Origin: Aphelocoma coerulescens
Lineage: Eukaryota; Chordata; Aves; Passeriformes; Corvidae
Length of the DNA: 64,000 bases
Reading direction: 5' to 3'
Assembly: GCF_041296385.1 (NCBI RefSeq)
Contig: NC_091014.1
Span: forward strand, 17,459,578-17,523,577
This document shows positions 37,771 to 51,151 of the stretch, in pieces (position 1 is the first letter of the stretch; every line of letters begins with the position of its first letter). Below the pieces are notes generated by a model. That model was not told the origin of the DNA, made no database searches, and worked only from the letters and a program-made list of their open reading frames with translations. A program made the translations under genes and the position numbers.

Positions 37771-40700
37771 GAGTAAACCCCTTTGGGGAACTAAATTCTT
37801 GGACAGATTTCCATTAGGCCTTTGTGACTGGGACCCACTGTGTCCTGTATGAACAGTCTAATTTCTGAGCTAAACCAGAAAAAGGAAAACAACACTTTGT
37901 TGAACAGAGAGGTATTAGGATTTAGCCTAGGATCCATCCTTGGATTTAGCCATCAGAAATCCACTTCACTTCAGTGAAGGCTTCTATGTTCTCTTAAAAG
38001 TAAGGATAATTCCCTGAGGCAATTCTGAACATTTCCTCCCTGTCCTGCAATATCTATGGCTGTGAAACCCGAGCCATTTTTAAATCCTCTAGAATTATGC
38101 AGGAAAGTAACACTGTGAGAACTTGGACTGATTTACCACCTTCCCTGCACACTTATTTCTTCAGGGAACTACTGCTGAGGATAATATCAGACTAGCTTTC
38201 TATTGAGGAAATCCCACAAGAGAAAACCCTTTGTAAACGAACATGTATGAAATTTTACCAAGAAAAGGTAGACAGTAACATGTTGTCATGACAAAGGATT
38301 TCCTCATCCTTAAATGAAATGTAATTGGATATTCCTTCACATAGCTTTTTATGTCATTGTTTAGCCCAGTTTTTCCCTATTTTAGTGGACATAAAATTCC
38401 CTGTTGAAAAATATTAATGTCCAGTCACAATACTTTATTTAGGCTACTACTACAAAGAGGACACTGTAATTTGTTTCATACAATTCAGCATTTTCATTTT
38501 TAATATCCAAAGGACTATTGCCAAAATAAATTTCTTGTTGATTACACATTTTGGAATAGGGTTATTCAAACCACAAGGTGTCATCACTAGAGGCAGGGGT
38601 GAAAATCTACCAAAATGGATCCTGTTGTCCTGCTGACATTTTGGAAAAGAGATTTCTGTGCCTCTACCCTGTGAAATTAAGCATTCTTCTAGCATAGACA
38701 ACAACCAGTTTCTGAAATGTACATTTCTTGTGTCAATCCACATGAAAATAGAGATCTGTGACACTTTAGCATTTTCAGCTAGTGATACCCCTGAGTAAAG
38801 CAAAACACTAAAGGTGTCTTTCTTTTATCTGTGTTGCTCAAGACACTCTAAGGTGTTGTTCTGCAGTCAAAAAGACTGGAAGATCTCTTCTCTTGCAAAC
38901 TCAGTAAAAAAGAAGGACTTTACTGTCTCCCCTTAGGAGTGACTTTCTTTTTTACCTCTTTTCTCCATTCTCCTTACACTGTTACTTTTTTCAATTAGAC
39001 TTTGTGTACGCGTTGTGAGGACACAGTCAGTACTATGATGACTAGAGCATTCAACACGTAGAGAAATATTAGACAAGAAAAAAGGGTAAGATAATATTTT
39101 TTTAACATTTCAATTAAAAATAAATTAGGAACTACTATCTATTATTAATAGACTGTGTAAGAAATGTTTTACAGTGATTTTTCCTCTTTCATTCTCTCAA
39201 TTCATAACCATTCTCTTGCACAGCGTATCTGTCATTCACAAGACTGAAAGCATTAGTTTTGGGGCTCACATGAGCAATCTCAGGCTTATATGTAAATGAG
39301 ATTAGTTCACTAACACAGGACATGCAGAAAAATTCTAAATGGAGTTGGGAAACCTCAAGTGGTTTTATAAAAAATGCACAAACAGCCTTTAATCAGGCTA
39401 CTTAAATTCAGATGTGAATAAGACTGTCTGAGACTTGAGACAAGAATTTTCTCATGCAATTTTTCATCTGGTACCATGTACCTGAAGGACATGAGGGGAA
39501 ACAAAAGTTGAGTAGAAATATACTGATAGGGCATCTCTTCATCATTTCACTAAGAAAGTATAGCCTCATTAGCTGGCTGTTCTTTGCATTTTTTTGTCAA
39601 GCATGGACAATTCTTTGTCTTGTGTTTTTTTTAATGTACTCACACAAACCTTTATTAAAAAGAAAATTAAAACAGAAATATGGAAGCAGATTCATCTGTG
39701 TAGTGTGCTGCACAGTTGAATCTTTCATGACTTGGCTTTAATTACTGTAAAACCACATTCAGAATTTTAGTGGATCTGCTGTTCAAGAAGATCTGAAGTA
39801 TTTTGTAGCTGGTTAGCAGAGAAATTTGTTGACATAGAGTGAAGATCAGACTAGATATTCAGTTTACTTCCTTTTCATACAGAACAGTGGTTCACTGAGC
39901 ATAAATATAGAGATTACTTGCTAGCCAAATTTCCCTTTTTACTCTGCTGCTGCTGGTTAAAGTTATGAAAATCTAGACTAATTTTGGTTTCTGTGGGTTG
40001 GAAATGAGTCACTATACACAGGTTTAATGGGAAATTTCCAAGTAGGCATTCCTAGTGAAGAGTACCCTGACTTAAAAATGATAGCCCTGCTGAAATAGGT
40101 ATGCAGTTTGTTCTTCTCATCCTCTCCTTAGTGATGCTTCTTAGTGAATTTCCAGTTCTACCTCCTGGACCAGTGTGCTGAAGACAGGATATAGAAAACT
40201 ACTGTCCATCTTTTTTACTAGAATAATCTTTAGCAGTAGTTAGCTTTGTAAGAATGAGGATGTTTCTACACTACACTGCAAATCATAAACACTATATCTA
40301 TTAGCCAGAGGGATTAGATGAGCTTCCAGTTTTTTTCTGACTTATAAATATTTTACATTTATAACAACTTTATATACTTTTCATTACCTATATAGAAAGG
40401 ATTCAAAATGCTCAGGTTTTATTACATGCAATACTAAGCCCCAGGACTGATTGCTTCCAACTATAGCTGCTTAGGTAAATTTATGAATCACCATACAGCA
40501 ATATTCAAGAACTTCAGACAGTGTGCAAAAAAATATAACTGAGGCTTGTTGACTAATGACATTATGCAGAAAGACTGTTCTCACTTGCCTGAAATTTCAC
40601 AGATTAATTAATAATCAATGAGAAGAAGAGAGAAGGTTTCAAGGTGATTCTAGAAATTAATTTCTAATCAGAGAAGATGAATGAATTTTTCAATGGAAAA

Positions 40701-43700
40701 AGAGGTATAAAAAGAGAAATACTGTGAGATGCCAATAAACTTACCTCTTCAAAACTGGTGTGTTGGCTGCTAGCAGGTTACCAGTTTCATATCTCCATAT
40801 TTTCTATGAAGAGCCCTTTAATGGACTCTTTTGCTTCCCGCCTCAGTGACGACAGGAATATTTTTGCAGTATGTATTTGCCATATTTAGCTTTGCTAAAA
40901 ACTGTTTACACAGAAAAGTGACCCAGACTAGAGAATAATGAACTGGTCAGAAGACAGCTGATCCCAAAGCAAGAAATCATCAAAAGTCAGGCATTATTTT
41001 CGATACCTTCCATGGATTTCTCTGATAAATTTCCTTAGAGCAGCCATGTTACAAACATCCCAGAGATTCCTTTCCTTTGGCATATGTGGATTTTCCTTTT
41101 GAATAATCACTCTTTGGCTAGATCACTCAATAGCTGGAGAGGGATACCAGGAACACTGACTCAAGTGTACTCTCCACTCAAAGCAATTTCTCCACGTGTA
41201 CCATGGAGTGCCCTCACCAGACAACAACCTCTGTGGCACAATACTTTTCCTTCCTCCTGATAAAACTGCTCCATTGTGCAATAAGTAATTGTAAGTTGTT
41301 TGAAGAGAAGACAAAAAGTAAAATAAAAAAAGAATGAAAAAAGAGAGGAAACTGGAATATGGCTCTTTAATCTGTTGATAAGGGCACTGAATCAGTGCTG
41401 CTGTGACTGCCCCAATTTCTTAGATATAAAAGGATGTAAACTTTTTTGATCTTCATTTCTCAGCTCTTCCAATACTTGGTGTTAGTTTCTCAGGAAAAGC
41501 TATCAAGGTAGATCAATCTGGGATCTGACTCAAAATGTGACATAATTATTATTATTTCTGGTATTTCAATCATTATTATATACAGTGAATATATTTTTAT
41601 TGCCAAGTCCTTTAACTAAACTGTGAAATAGTTTGAAATCTCTAATTTAAATTTTAAGACACCTCAGAATGGAATGAGAATATTCTTACCTTACTCCCAG
41701 TTTAAAAAACCCCAGAAAACTCATATGTATATATGTTTTATATTACAATTATATAAATAATTATTTATTGAAGAATTGAAAAATTGCAAATGAGGAACTT
41801 TATGTCAAGGTCTGAAGAAAAGCCTTGCATATCCAGTATTGGAGGACTTGTTCAAGAACAGTTCATCCTTCTGAAAATAATTACCTTCATAAAGTTAATT
41901 AGCTGCATAAGTGCTGGCTGCATGAGGTAGCACTGCCCAAGGGCAACTTAGCATTCATGAATCAGTGTAATTCATACACGTCCATCTCAGTGCTTTCTAC
42001 CTTTTTGATGTTTTATGGCCTTGACTAGCCCCTTTCTTAGTACTGAATCATTTGCCATGCGATCATAGTGAGGAATGTGAGTTTTACTGAGCATTCCTAA
42101 GACTGCTATTTTCTGGGACCTTTCTAAAACAGTTCCAGAGAGGTCTGTTTGTAAATGTTTATCAAGTATTCAAGGTCTTGCATAGCTAGCCAAAAGTTCT
42201 TGTTATTTAAAAGAAGGACATCCAGAGAAGAAAGATAATGTGCGTTCATATATGCACTCTGGATATGGAAAAATCTGTCATGAAATAATAACCTATCAGC
42301 CTTTTCCATATGGAACCAATTCAGACACAGTAATCAAATAAACTTATTTTGTCATAATCCATTCTTTGGCAAGAACTTGCTTTAGGTCATACAGAATGCA
42401 GTACTTGTTTCTTTTGACATTGAGATGAAATTTTAATGTAAAAAAATATTTAAACCCCAAAATACTCTCTAAAATCATACCCTACTTGAGTGTCTTTTGT
42501 ACTAAAGGCTGAATTTCCAATGGCTGAAGAGCCTAAATTATTTGTAAAAAGCACTGGTCACTAGGTACAGCCATTTGCAAATGGACATAGAGTAGAGCAG
42601 CCCTATGGAAAGTGTCCTGAAGCCAAAAGGTCAGGATTTGCATGAGACAACATAAGCTGTTGAGTGGGAACATTAGCATTACAAACTTGATCTTCCAGAC
42701 TCTGTCACTGGAAAACAAACTGGTAACTCCAGAAAACAGCTAATATCTGAAAACTGAAGTATTTTACTTCAAAGAGAAAATGCAAAAAGGGAAGGAGCTT
42801 TAACATGAGACTGCATAATAAATAATACAAAACTAAATACAAATTTAAAAATTAATAATTAAAATAAAGGTATTAAGATTTAAAATATATACAATAATTA
42901 AAATAAATATAAATAAATAAAATATAGCAATTAAATAATAAATAGTTAATAACAAAAATAATTTGGTTTCTAAGGTGCCCTTTGACACTGCACATAGCAA
43001 AAGAAACTTTTTACCTTAGAGTTTATACTAAGTGTTTTATTTTAGAGTAACTTCAAAATGAATGCTTTTTGAGCATACATTCAGTATTTGACAAATAACT
43101 CGTCCATATTCAAAGCTGTTTCACTGGGTCTTAGCATTTATGAAATTATTGCCCTAAAAACAAAAAATAGTGAAGTCTGTATGAATATAGTAATTATAAA
43201 AATTAATATCTTACTAAAGCATTGTGATTGAACACTTATTTGTGAAGTTGATAATCACACTTCATGCCATAATATTGCTATAAGCATCACAGTAACACTT
43301 AAAAGTTTTTCCTGTTGCTGTGATTTCACTATCATGCCTGTTTTATATCACTTTGGGCTTCAGTGGACATGGTTTTTTATAATACCTTCTGCCTTTTTAT
43401 AGTTTTTGTAATAATTTACTGTGGGGTATAAATCCATGTTGCTTCTGCAACTTCATCTACACTATAGGATGTGTGTGAAACACTGGAATCTAGGCAGGAT
43501 CTTCTAGACACTTGAATTTCAGAATTTGATTCATTTTCTTGGCAGTTAATGCCTTCTGGATTACATTGAGATTAAAACCTACTAGTCCTTTCTTTCAAGA
43601 GTTTAATGAATTAATAAATTGATCAGGTCAATAGCTCACAATAAGCCTCTCAAGGTTTACGGACTATCAGTGAGTAATTTCAAAATGGCTGATGCCCATT

Positions 43701-44693
43701 GGTTTAGACAGATGGAGTCTTCCTCTGCCCAGATAGTAACCAAAATGTGTCAACCACCATTTGAACTTCCTTATTAACTATTAAGAAAAAATCTCTTTGG
43801 AAACAAGAGTCCTTGCTATTGATAAAGTAAATTTTAAAAATGTCAAAATTATGAACCAGAGAAGCTTGTATTTGTAAAAACTGTGATTTGTGAAAACTCA
43901 AACAAGAGAGCAATGCATATGAACCCTACTGTCACTTGATCAAGGCTAGACAGGAAGAGAACAACATCACTTTGGAAATGCAGTAACTCTGAAATTAGTC
44001 CCTCTAAATATAACTTAACACTTAACAATTGGAATATGATGTCACCTCAACCTGTTAGAGATCCTACAACAGACAGAGTAATACAGACCATTCTGACAGT
44101 CAAGATTAAATTTTGCTGGTCAGTGAATGTAAATATGAATAACAAATATGTATCAGAAGAAAGTGTTATTTTCTACAATAATCTCATGTTTCAAAAATTT
44201 AGGAACCAAGCTTCAGAGGTTGAGAAGGCTTATGACTGATGGTGAATTAGAAAAGTGCTCTAACTATTGAGTCATTGGCACAGCGACATTGAGGGAGGAG
44301 GGCAAGATGCTCTTAATCAGTCCTACCCTTGTGTGGACATTGCAAAATTAATGGGATTTGAGACACAGACAAAAACAGAAGGGGCTGTCAGAGACCTGTA
44401 GAGACCAAACCAGAGAAAACTGCAGGGCTCCATCTCTGAAGTCCAGAAATGCATTGCAGATGCCATCTTTGAAGATGACTATTACCTGGCTTATTGAATA
44501 GATATTTTGAATTCTCAGGTGACTAATTTATCTGACATATTCTACAAAGCATTTGGGCATCCATGACACCTTTAAATTATTCCCTTGGACATAAATTCTT
44601 AAAAGTAAGGCATAGTAATGCCATCTTTATCACAGTTCTCTGTGTTGCTTATACATCCAAAGTCAAGCTGCCATTCAGACAGCCTTACCTTAT
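37771..44693. other. AT-rich non-coding DNA
   Basis: No gene or mobile element is recognised. The largest frames (38450-38803 minus, 39454-39741 plus) have no motif. An extremely A/T-rich tract lies at 42820-42960. Confidence 0.55.
42820..42960. repeat. A/T-only low-complexity tract, AATAA-like
   Basis: About 140 bases are made almost solely of A and T with recurring AATAA, AATTAAA and AAATAAAT words. It is degenerate rather than a pure tandem array. It would melt easily and can mimic poly(A) signals. Confidence 0.8.
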
Positions 44694-45290
44694 ACAGAAT
44701 CACAGAATGATTTGGGTTGGAAGGGACCTCAAAGATCATCTAGTTCCAATGACCCTGCCAGGGACAGGGATACCTTTCACTAGATCAGGTTGCTCAGGGC
44801 CCCACCCAATTTGGCCTTGAAAACTTCAAGGTATGGGATGTCCACAGCTTCTCTGGACAACCTGTTGCAGTGCTTTGCCACCTTCTGAGTAAAGAATTTC
44901 TTTGTGGCATCTAATATAAACCTTCCCTCTTTTACTTTTAAACCATTTTTAAGCCACTATCTGCCCATATAAAAAGACCTTCTCCCTCCCTTTTACAAGC
45001 CCCCTTATGGTACTGGATGTCCACAATGTCTCCCCAAAGTGTTCTCTTTGCCAGGCTAAACTACCCCAGCCCTCTCAGTCTGTCATCACGGGACACGTGC
45101 TCCAGCCCTCTGAATATCTCTGTGCCCCTCCTCTGGACCTGCCCTAGTAGGTCCACATCTTTCTTCTGCTGAGGACCCCACACACAGCATTCCAGGTCTC
45201 ACAAGGGCAGAGCAGAGGGGCAAAATCACCTGCTGGCACAGGAGACTTCACTCCTCTTGATGTCCCAAATTTACCTCACACCCATGAATA
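44694..45290 (-). mobile_element. CR1 LINE, 3' end, minus strand
   Basis: The plus strand opens with ACAGAATCACAGAATGATTTGGGTTGGAAGGGACC, the reverse complement of the diagnostic CR1 3' terminus (short ATTCTGTG-type tandem units rather than a poly(A) tail). It continues through AGATCATCTAGTTCCAA, CCACAGCTTCTCTGGACAACCTGTT, AGTAAAGAATTTCTTTGTGGCATCTAA, GTGCTCCAGCCCTCTGAATATCTCTGTG and CCTCTGGACCTGCCC. This covers the CR1 3' UTR and the extreme end of ORF2. The 5' end is truncated near 45290, the usual result of incomplete reverse transcription. Length is about 600 bp. Several substitutions and small indels relative to the remembered family sequence mark it as old and inactive. Confidence 0.96.
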
Positions 45291-46482
45291 TCCACGACTT
45301 TTGATTAGGCCCCTACAGCTGTGTGTAGAAGTGAAGGGAAAGAGAAACTGCAGTTATCATAACTCTGAGAAATCATCTATTTCATTTGATATCTGGAAAA
45401 AAATATTTTAATGCTTGACACACTTGAAGATGCTATTCTTCTGCTTAAAAAGTTTGACTTCAAAAGCGGACTTCTGTTGCCCAGTCCTCATTACAACGAT
45501 GAAAGAAGCATATATTGGTTAACTGTCTGTCACTGTACTGTATTCTCTTGTGTTGTATTTACAAAGAACCAAGAATTGTTTTGGTGCAGAAGAGATCAAT
45601 AAGAAGTCTGTTATGAATCTACTAGTAAACTTTGAAGTTAGAAAAAAGGAGAACTGTATTGCTTTCAAACATCCTTGACAGTTTAACAAAGATGCAACAA
45701 AGAGAGAAAGAGATGGGGAGGAGCTGTAATGACTGCCCTTGGTAGCAAAGAAAAGAAGAATGACTCAGGTGCTGAAGAGTTACAGGAATCATAGTTTCAT
45801 CCTTCAGAGGTTGAAAAGTTCAAGGCTATTAGCTATTTTCTTCTACTGGCAATGAACAAAAGAACAAAGCAAGAAACACAATATCTGTCCAAACAGGCTT
45901 TCCACATTTATTGGCCTAACAGCTTTACTTTCATCTAAGAAAGCTTGAAATAATAGTCCAAGCAGTCATGAAACATGCAATCTTTAGCCTTGAAAAAGAG
46001 CTTTGTTAAGATGTTAAAGCAAAATCTCTTGATCTTTTAAACATGCAAGCCACATAGATGGCAAAACACATAACAGTGTAATATAAGACAGAAACACACA
46101 TATGTATGTTTTTTTCAAGAACAATTTTCTCATGCAGCATTAAACAGTTCCCTCCAAAAAGTGAATTTTGCAGGATGCAGAACTGTCTTTACTATTAGAA
46201 TTTAATCCATTTTAAGCCTTTAAAGTAAGAAGAAATCTAGTAACTATGTGATTAAAATAAGGAAGTAGCTAAGCAGTTCACAAGGAGGTCCAAAGTATTT
46301 TACTGGCTCTTACACAGTGCCTCCATGGGGTATTGTTCTGCTGGTGTTTTTGTTGACAAATGGGATGGGGAGCTTGGACAAACGTTCCAGGAGCCTTTTA
46401 TTATTCTGTTTCGTTTTCAGTCTCAAATACCGAGTTGAGACAGAGATGGCACAAAGCTCACGCTGTCCCAGACATCTAAAGA
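45291..46482. other. non-coding DNA between CR1 and duplication A
   Basis: No gene or repeat is recognised. Frames at 45411-45602 and at 46310-46571 (both strands) are short, and the latter runs into the duplicated segment. Confidence 0.55.
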
Positions 46483-46681
46483 CTTCACATGCCATAGACA
46501 CCTGTTCTCTCTTCTCTGTGTTTCATACCAGAATTGGCAGTAGAAGTTCAGAAAGGGTTCATGACTGTTAGAAACGGGAAGATCTGGTTTCTCATTTCTT
46601 GAGTGAGTTCTCTAACTACTCAAAGTAATGAGAAACTCTCTCCCATACATTTATATTATAAAATTAAAAAGCTACAAATGC
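46483..46681 (+). repeat. 199-bp duplicated segment, copy A
   Basis: All 199 bases are identical, base by base, to 50953-51151 in the same orientation. The segment starts CTTCACATGCCATAGACACC and ends AAAGCTACAAATGC. It has no TG...CA termini, no terminal inverted repeat and no open frame shared by both copies, and no target duplication was seen at either copy. Its origin is unknown. Confidence 0.95.
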
Positions 46682-49600
46682 ATTTTTAAAATCTTCTCAG
46701 CCAATAGCGTGCTTCTAAAAGTTACAGACAACTGTTTTAACCAAGCATAGACAGCACACATACATCTGTTGTACACAATACTCGCTTGTTATATCTTATA
46801 TAATAATACACAATATTCTATTATTAAGCTTAAACTTATCTATCTTGCTAAGCATATTTTTTGCAACTTATAAACCTATCTCTGCCAAACTCAGAAACTC
46901 TAACCATTGTTTTAATGTCCTTGCTTGCTATTAATTGTATCTTCTTCAAGTTTTCGCAGCCAAAGCTGATCTCTAAACTCTTCTGCTTTATTCCTAAATC
47001 CTGCTTTTATCTCACACCTGAAAGCTTTTTCACCTTTTATATTTTCCAACATTGTTCTGGCATTTCATATGTGTTCTATGGTCTCTTTGCTGAAAACTGT
47101 TCTTCTGACCACCATATAATACTGAGATTGGCAGCAATACAGGTCTTTTCCTCCAGGAAGATTTTTGTCCCACTGAAGAAGTTCCTGCATATTTTTAATC
47201 AAAGATACAGCTTGTATTTCTTGTGTTCTCCCCATGCCCAATATGAACATGTGTGAAAAAGCAGGAAACTCAACACCTGTGATGGTTTCCTTACTTAGAA
47301 AGAACACGCAGTATGAGCTCTGCATTTCATTATGAAAATGAATTTTTAATTTAACTCTATAACCATGGAAAATGTTAGGTCTTGAAAGGTGAGGTTGTAT
47401 TTCTAGTTTCCATGTTTGCAGAGGGTAAGAACGTATGTCTGAGTGTGTGAGGTTGGATCCTTCGGGTTTATAGCACCATTTGGGGGAGCTGTTTCTCTGT
47501 GGTTCTTGCCTGTGAGCAACGAAGCTCCATTTTGACCACTGGTGTCAGTGATAAAGAATCAGCAGTATAGATGAGGCGGAAAGAGTGTGACTGAACTGAT
47601 GAAACTGGAAACAATAAGACCTAACCTTGGGGATATATATCAGGTGATCTGGGGGAGTGAAGGGAATAGAAAAAGGGACGATTTCAACAGAGGAAGAAGG
47701 AAGTCCTGAGCAGCATTCAGAAGAAGGAAAGTCAGAGCTGGAGTTGCAGCTTGACTGCTGCTGCTCAAGGACCTGTACTGAATGAGGAGAAACATCACCA
47801 CAAAGGAGATTAATGGCCATGTGTGAGTCCAGAGCAGAAGGAGGCCCTGAAGAGACGTATGTGTTTGGATGTTGCAGGGATACACTGGAGCTGAGGAGAA
47901 AAAGATGGATTTGATGTGACAGATGTGTAAATAAGGTACCCACTTTATACATACATTTTTTCTTTTTTTTTTCCCCTCTAAGTCTAGTTATATCAGGAGA
48001 AGGCTTCAAATTGTAGGCTGAGAAGAAAACAACTGCCTTTTCCTTTTGTTAGCCAAATGGCTGAGACATTAGGAAAAATACCCCAAAAACATAAACCCAC
48101 ATGCAAAAGAAAAACACCATAAACAAAACAAAACAAAACACAACACATCTTCTAAAAAAAAACCAAAAAAAACCCAAATGAAACCAACCAACCAACCAAC
48201 CAACCAACCAACCAAAAAACCCCCCAAAAAACCAAACTAACAAAAAACTAACCAACCAAATCCCAAGCAGAAGAATTGACACAAGTGAGACTGGAGCTGA
48301 GTGAAAGCATGAAAAGATAAATGCAATTTAACCAGCCAACAAATAGTAAGTTCTCTAAACATAAGCTGAATATGCAAGGATTGGGTCTTTATATTAAAAG
48401 AGGAAATGAATTTAATTTGCCTGTAAAAGCTGATTAATACCTCTTTCCTCTCTCCTACTTTCTCTCACCCAGCTTCTGCAAAACCACTGGATCAGTACTC
48501 CTTTTTTCATCATGTTATTTCCTGTCTCTTGTTAAGGCCTTTAAAGTTCCTGCTGCAAATACTGAGTGACAGTACAAGGCATTAATTTACTACTGAATTG
48601 TTGTAAAAGCACAGAGAACATCTTCCTCCTCTTCATTGCACTTATGTGAAAGCAAAAGGTATTTTGTTTGCTACCAGAGGTCACATGGAGAAGTGCTGTG
48701 ACTGGTATTTTTACTGGCAAATGAAAAAGCCCAAACAACAAAACCTCTTTTTCCCTCACATTATCTTAGAATCCAAGATCCCTGATTGTTTTGTGCCACA
48801 GTGAATTCCACAATAAATGTAAGATTATGTACCAAAATGAAGCACGATTTTTATAGCAGCATACTTGTACAACTATGTATGTCTGTGAACTAGCCTGTCT
48901 GTGACCTAGAAGCAGTGCCTACACTAAACTTAAACCTTCTTACCTTCTTTGGAATGTTTTACTGCACTTATAACTATATTTTGAAACCTAAATTTTGCCC
49001 TCAGGACTTCAAATGTTCCTTTAATGTATGCTTATTTTAAAATCAAATATATTCTATTTAATTTTATAATACTGCCATTATCTGGCCTTATTTTATTTCT
49101 TGAAAGTTAAGTTATTTTCTTACAATGATAGCTTTAAAGTTGCAGAAACTCAAATTAATTAGGTGGGAAAAGTTGGCCAAAGTTTGTTTTTTATTTACTT
49201 TTCTTTTTAGGCATGATTTTAGCTTGTATAATTCCCTAAATCTTTATTTCCTTAGAGCGACTATCGCAGGAAGTTAATCCACAAGCTGCACCAGCTTCTT
49301 AGGATGCATTTTAAAACACAGAGCTAGATAATGATTCTTGCTGTTCATTCCTGTTTCTCTGCCAACAGAATGCAATGGCACAGCAAGGTGACTTGAGGAC
49401 CAACTGATTGCTCCATTCCCAGTATATTTAGGTGGAACAGTCAGTGTAGTGTTCCAAGGCATTTTTCAAGGCATTAAATAGAAAAATTGTATTCTGACAC
49501 TGAATGATAGCTGAGTGAATATTTTTGTCAACAGTATTTCCAGAACTACTGAAGAAATTGTAGTGCATTCTATGTTTCAGCCTGATTGAATCTTGAAAAA

Positions 49601-50952
49601 AGGAAATGGTAACGTGAATCTAAAAGAAAAAAAAAAAAGTGGAAACCACAGGGACAAATCTCCAGAGGTCTAAAGGAAGTGCATGTCTAGAAAGAAGAAA
49701 AAATGAAAAAAACCCTCATTCTGCAATCCTCAGTCAGGCAGAAATCAGTAAAAAATTTGAATGATCAAGCAATATAGGACTGAACTGGGAATCTGTATAT
49801 TTCTTCTCATATGCCAGTTAAATTATTCATGAAGAATCATCTCCTGCTTATCCCATTTTTTTTCCTTCATGTTGTCTAAACAGGAGATACTGGATGGCTA
49901 TTAATTCAACTAGTTATCACTTTCAGTAAAGAATTCCCTTCACAAATGTGACAGGGATGTAACTACTTTTTCAGACTCTCAAGTCAAATTAAAGAATCAC
50001 TTGTTTTCCCTTTGCTTTGCATTTTTATCTCCTCATAACAGACTGCACCATATAATTAGTAGAGACTTAAAAATATATTTTTTTAAATTTTGTGGTAGGA
50101 TGAGAGAACCAACTTGGATCTTTCTATTGTTGAGACAACATCACAATTCAAAGGCAAAATGTTTTTCATGAAAGAAGGAGAATTTTTGATCAAATACAAT
50201 GCAGGTTTCCATAGAGTCCAGGCAGTTTATTTTTTTAGCAGTGGGCAGTGGTCTAGACTGTTGAGTAAACATAAATGTGGGCAAGAAGTTCAATTATTAA
50301 ATGAGGTTTTTTTAGGAAATGATAATAATTGAAAGTGAAATTAGAACTACGCCAACTTCAGCAAAGTTTTTTCACCATACTGAGATATTTTAAGAATTTT
50401 TAATACTCCTCATCTTTCTCAACTCTTATCACCAGAACTGCCTCATCTGTTAATGTACTTTATGGCAATCAAGGAAATAAGGAGATTAGAAGATTTGGTG
50501 GGACACACCAGATATTTTGCTTAGTTTGCTTGTGCTCATGACAGTGAATGAACGTAAGCATACAGATGTAGTATCAGCACTGAAAATTTTGCCTATTTCC
50601 AACTCTGTCTGTGGCTGAAGGTCAGAGAGTCTACTGCCTGGAGGACTGCATGGAGGAAGTCCCAGGAAGAGTCTGGGATGACCATGACCTCATTCCTGCT
50701 GCTGGAAAAAACCTCTGAAGCCAAGTCTGCTGAAGGAGACACAGGACAAAAAGAAGACCACTACAGCATAACAGCATTTCCTTTTAGGTAAGCATTAGTT
50801 AAGACAATAGAAGCTTGCAGTCTTCTCCTGCATACTTGTTAATATTCTTTTAATTGATCACTAAAGTGGTTATACAATATACTGATTATGGAACAAATCA
50901 ACTACGATACACATAGGAGCCTGAAACATGATATAGGTTTCTTAGTTGAGGT
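46682..50952. other. 4.3 kb spacer between the duplicated segments
   Basis: It holds frames at 46861-47256 (plus, 131 codons) and 47545-48009 (minus, 154 codons), an A/C-rich tract (48072-48260) and otherwise ordinary sequence. Neither frame matches a family I recognise. The minus one is Ser/His-rich with a lysine run from an A-rich stretch. No gag, pol or reverse-transcriptase motif was seen, so the flanking copies are not supported as LTRs of one provirus. Confidence 0.5.
48072..48260. repeat. A/C low-complexity tract with (AAAAC)n and (AACC)8
   Basis: AAAAC units occur around 48121-48140, and eight perfect AACC units at 48182-48213, followed by A runs broken by C runs. The Trp- and Phe-rich minus-strand frame at 48049-48282 is only the reading of this tract. 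Confidence 0.88.
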
Positions 50953-51151
50953 CTTCACATGCCATAGACACCTGTTCTCTCTTCTCTGTGTTTCATACCA
51001 GAATTGGCAGTAGAAGTTCAGAAAGGGTTCATGACTGTTAGAAACGGGAAGATCTGGTTTCTCATTTCTTGAGTGAGTTCTCTAACTACTCAAAGTAATG
51101 AGAAACTCTCTCCCATACATTTATATTATAAAATTAAAAAGCTACAAATGC
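50953..51151 (+). repeat. 199-bp duplicated segment, copy B
   Basis: Identical to 46483-46681. Sequence on both sides differs from copy A at once (GGT before and TTTTGC after, against AGA and ATTTTT at copy A). Further downstream both copies show short shared words (TGCTTCTAAA, TAGACAGC) in the same order, which may be chance or the remnant of a longer, older duplication. Confidence 0.95.

Noticed and set aside
48049..48282. Trp/Phe/Gly-rich minus-strand open frame that looks like a membrane protein
   Set aside because: It is the reading of the A/C low-complexity tract.
46483..51151. The identical 199-bp segments as LTRs of a young provirus
   Set aside because: No TG/CA ends, no flanking target duplication, and no gag, pol or env motif in the 4.3-kb interior.
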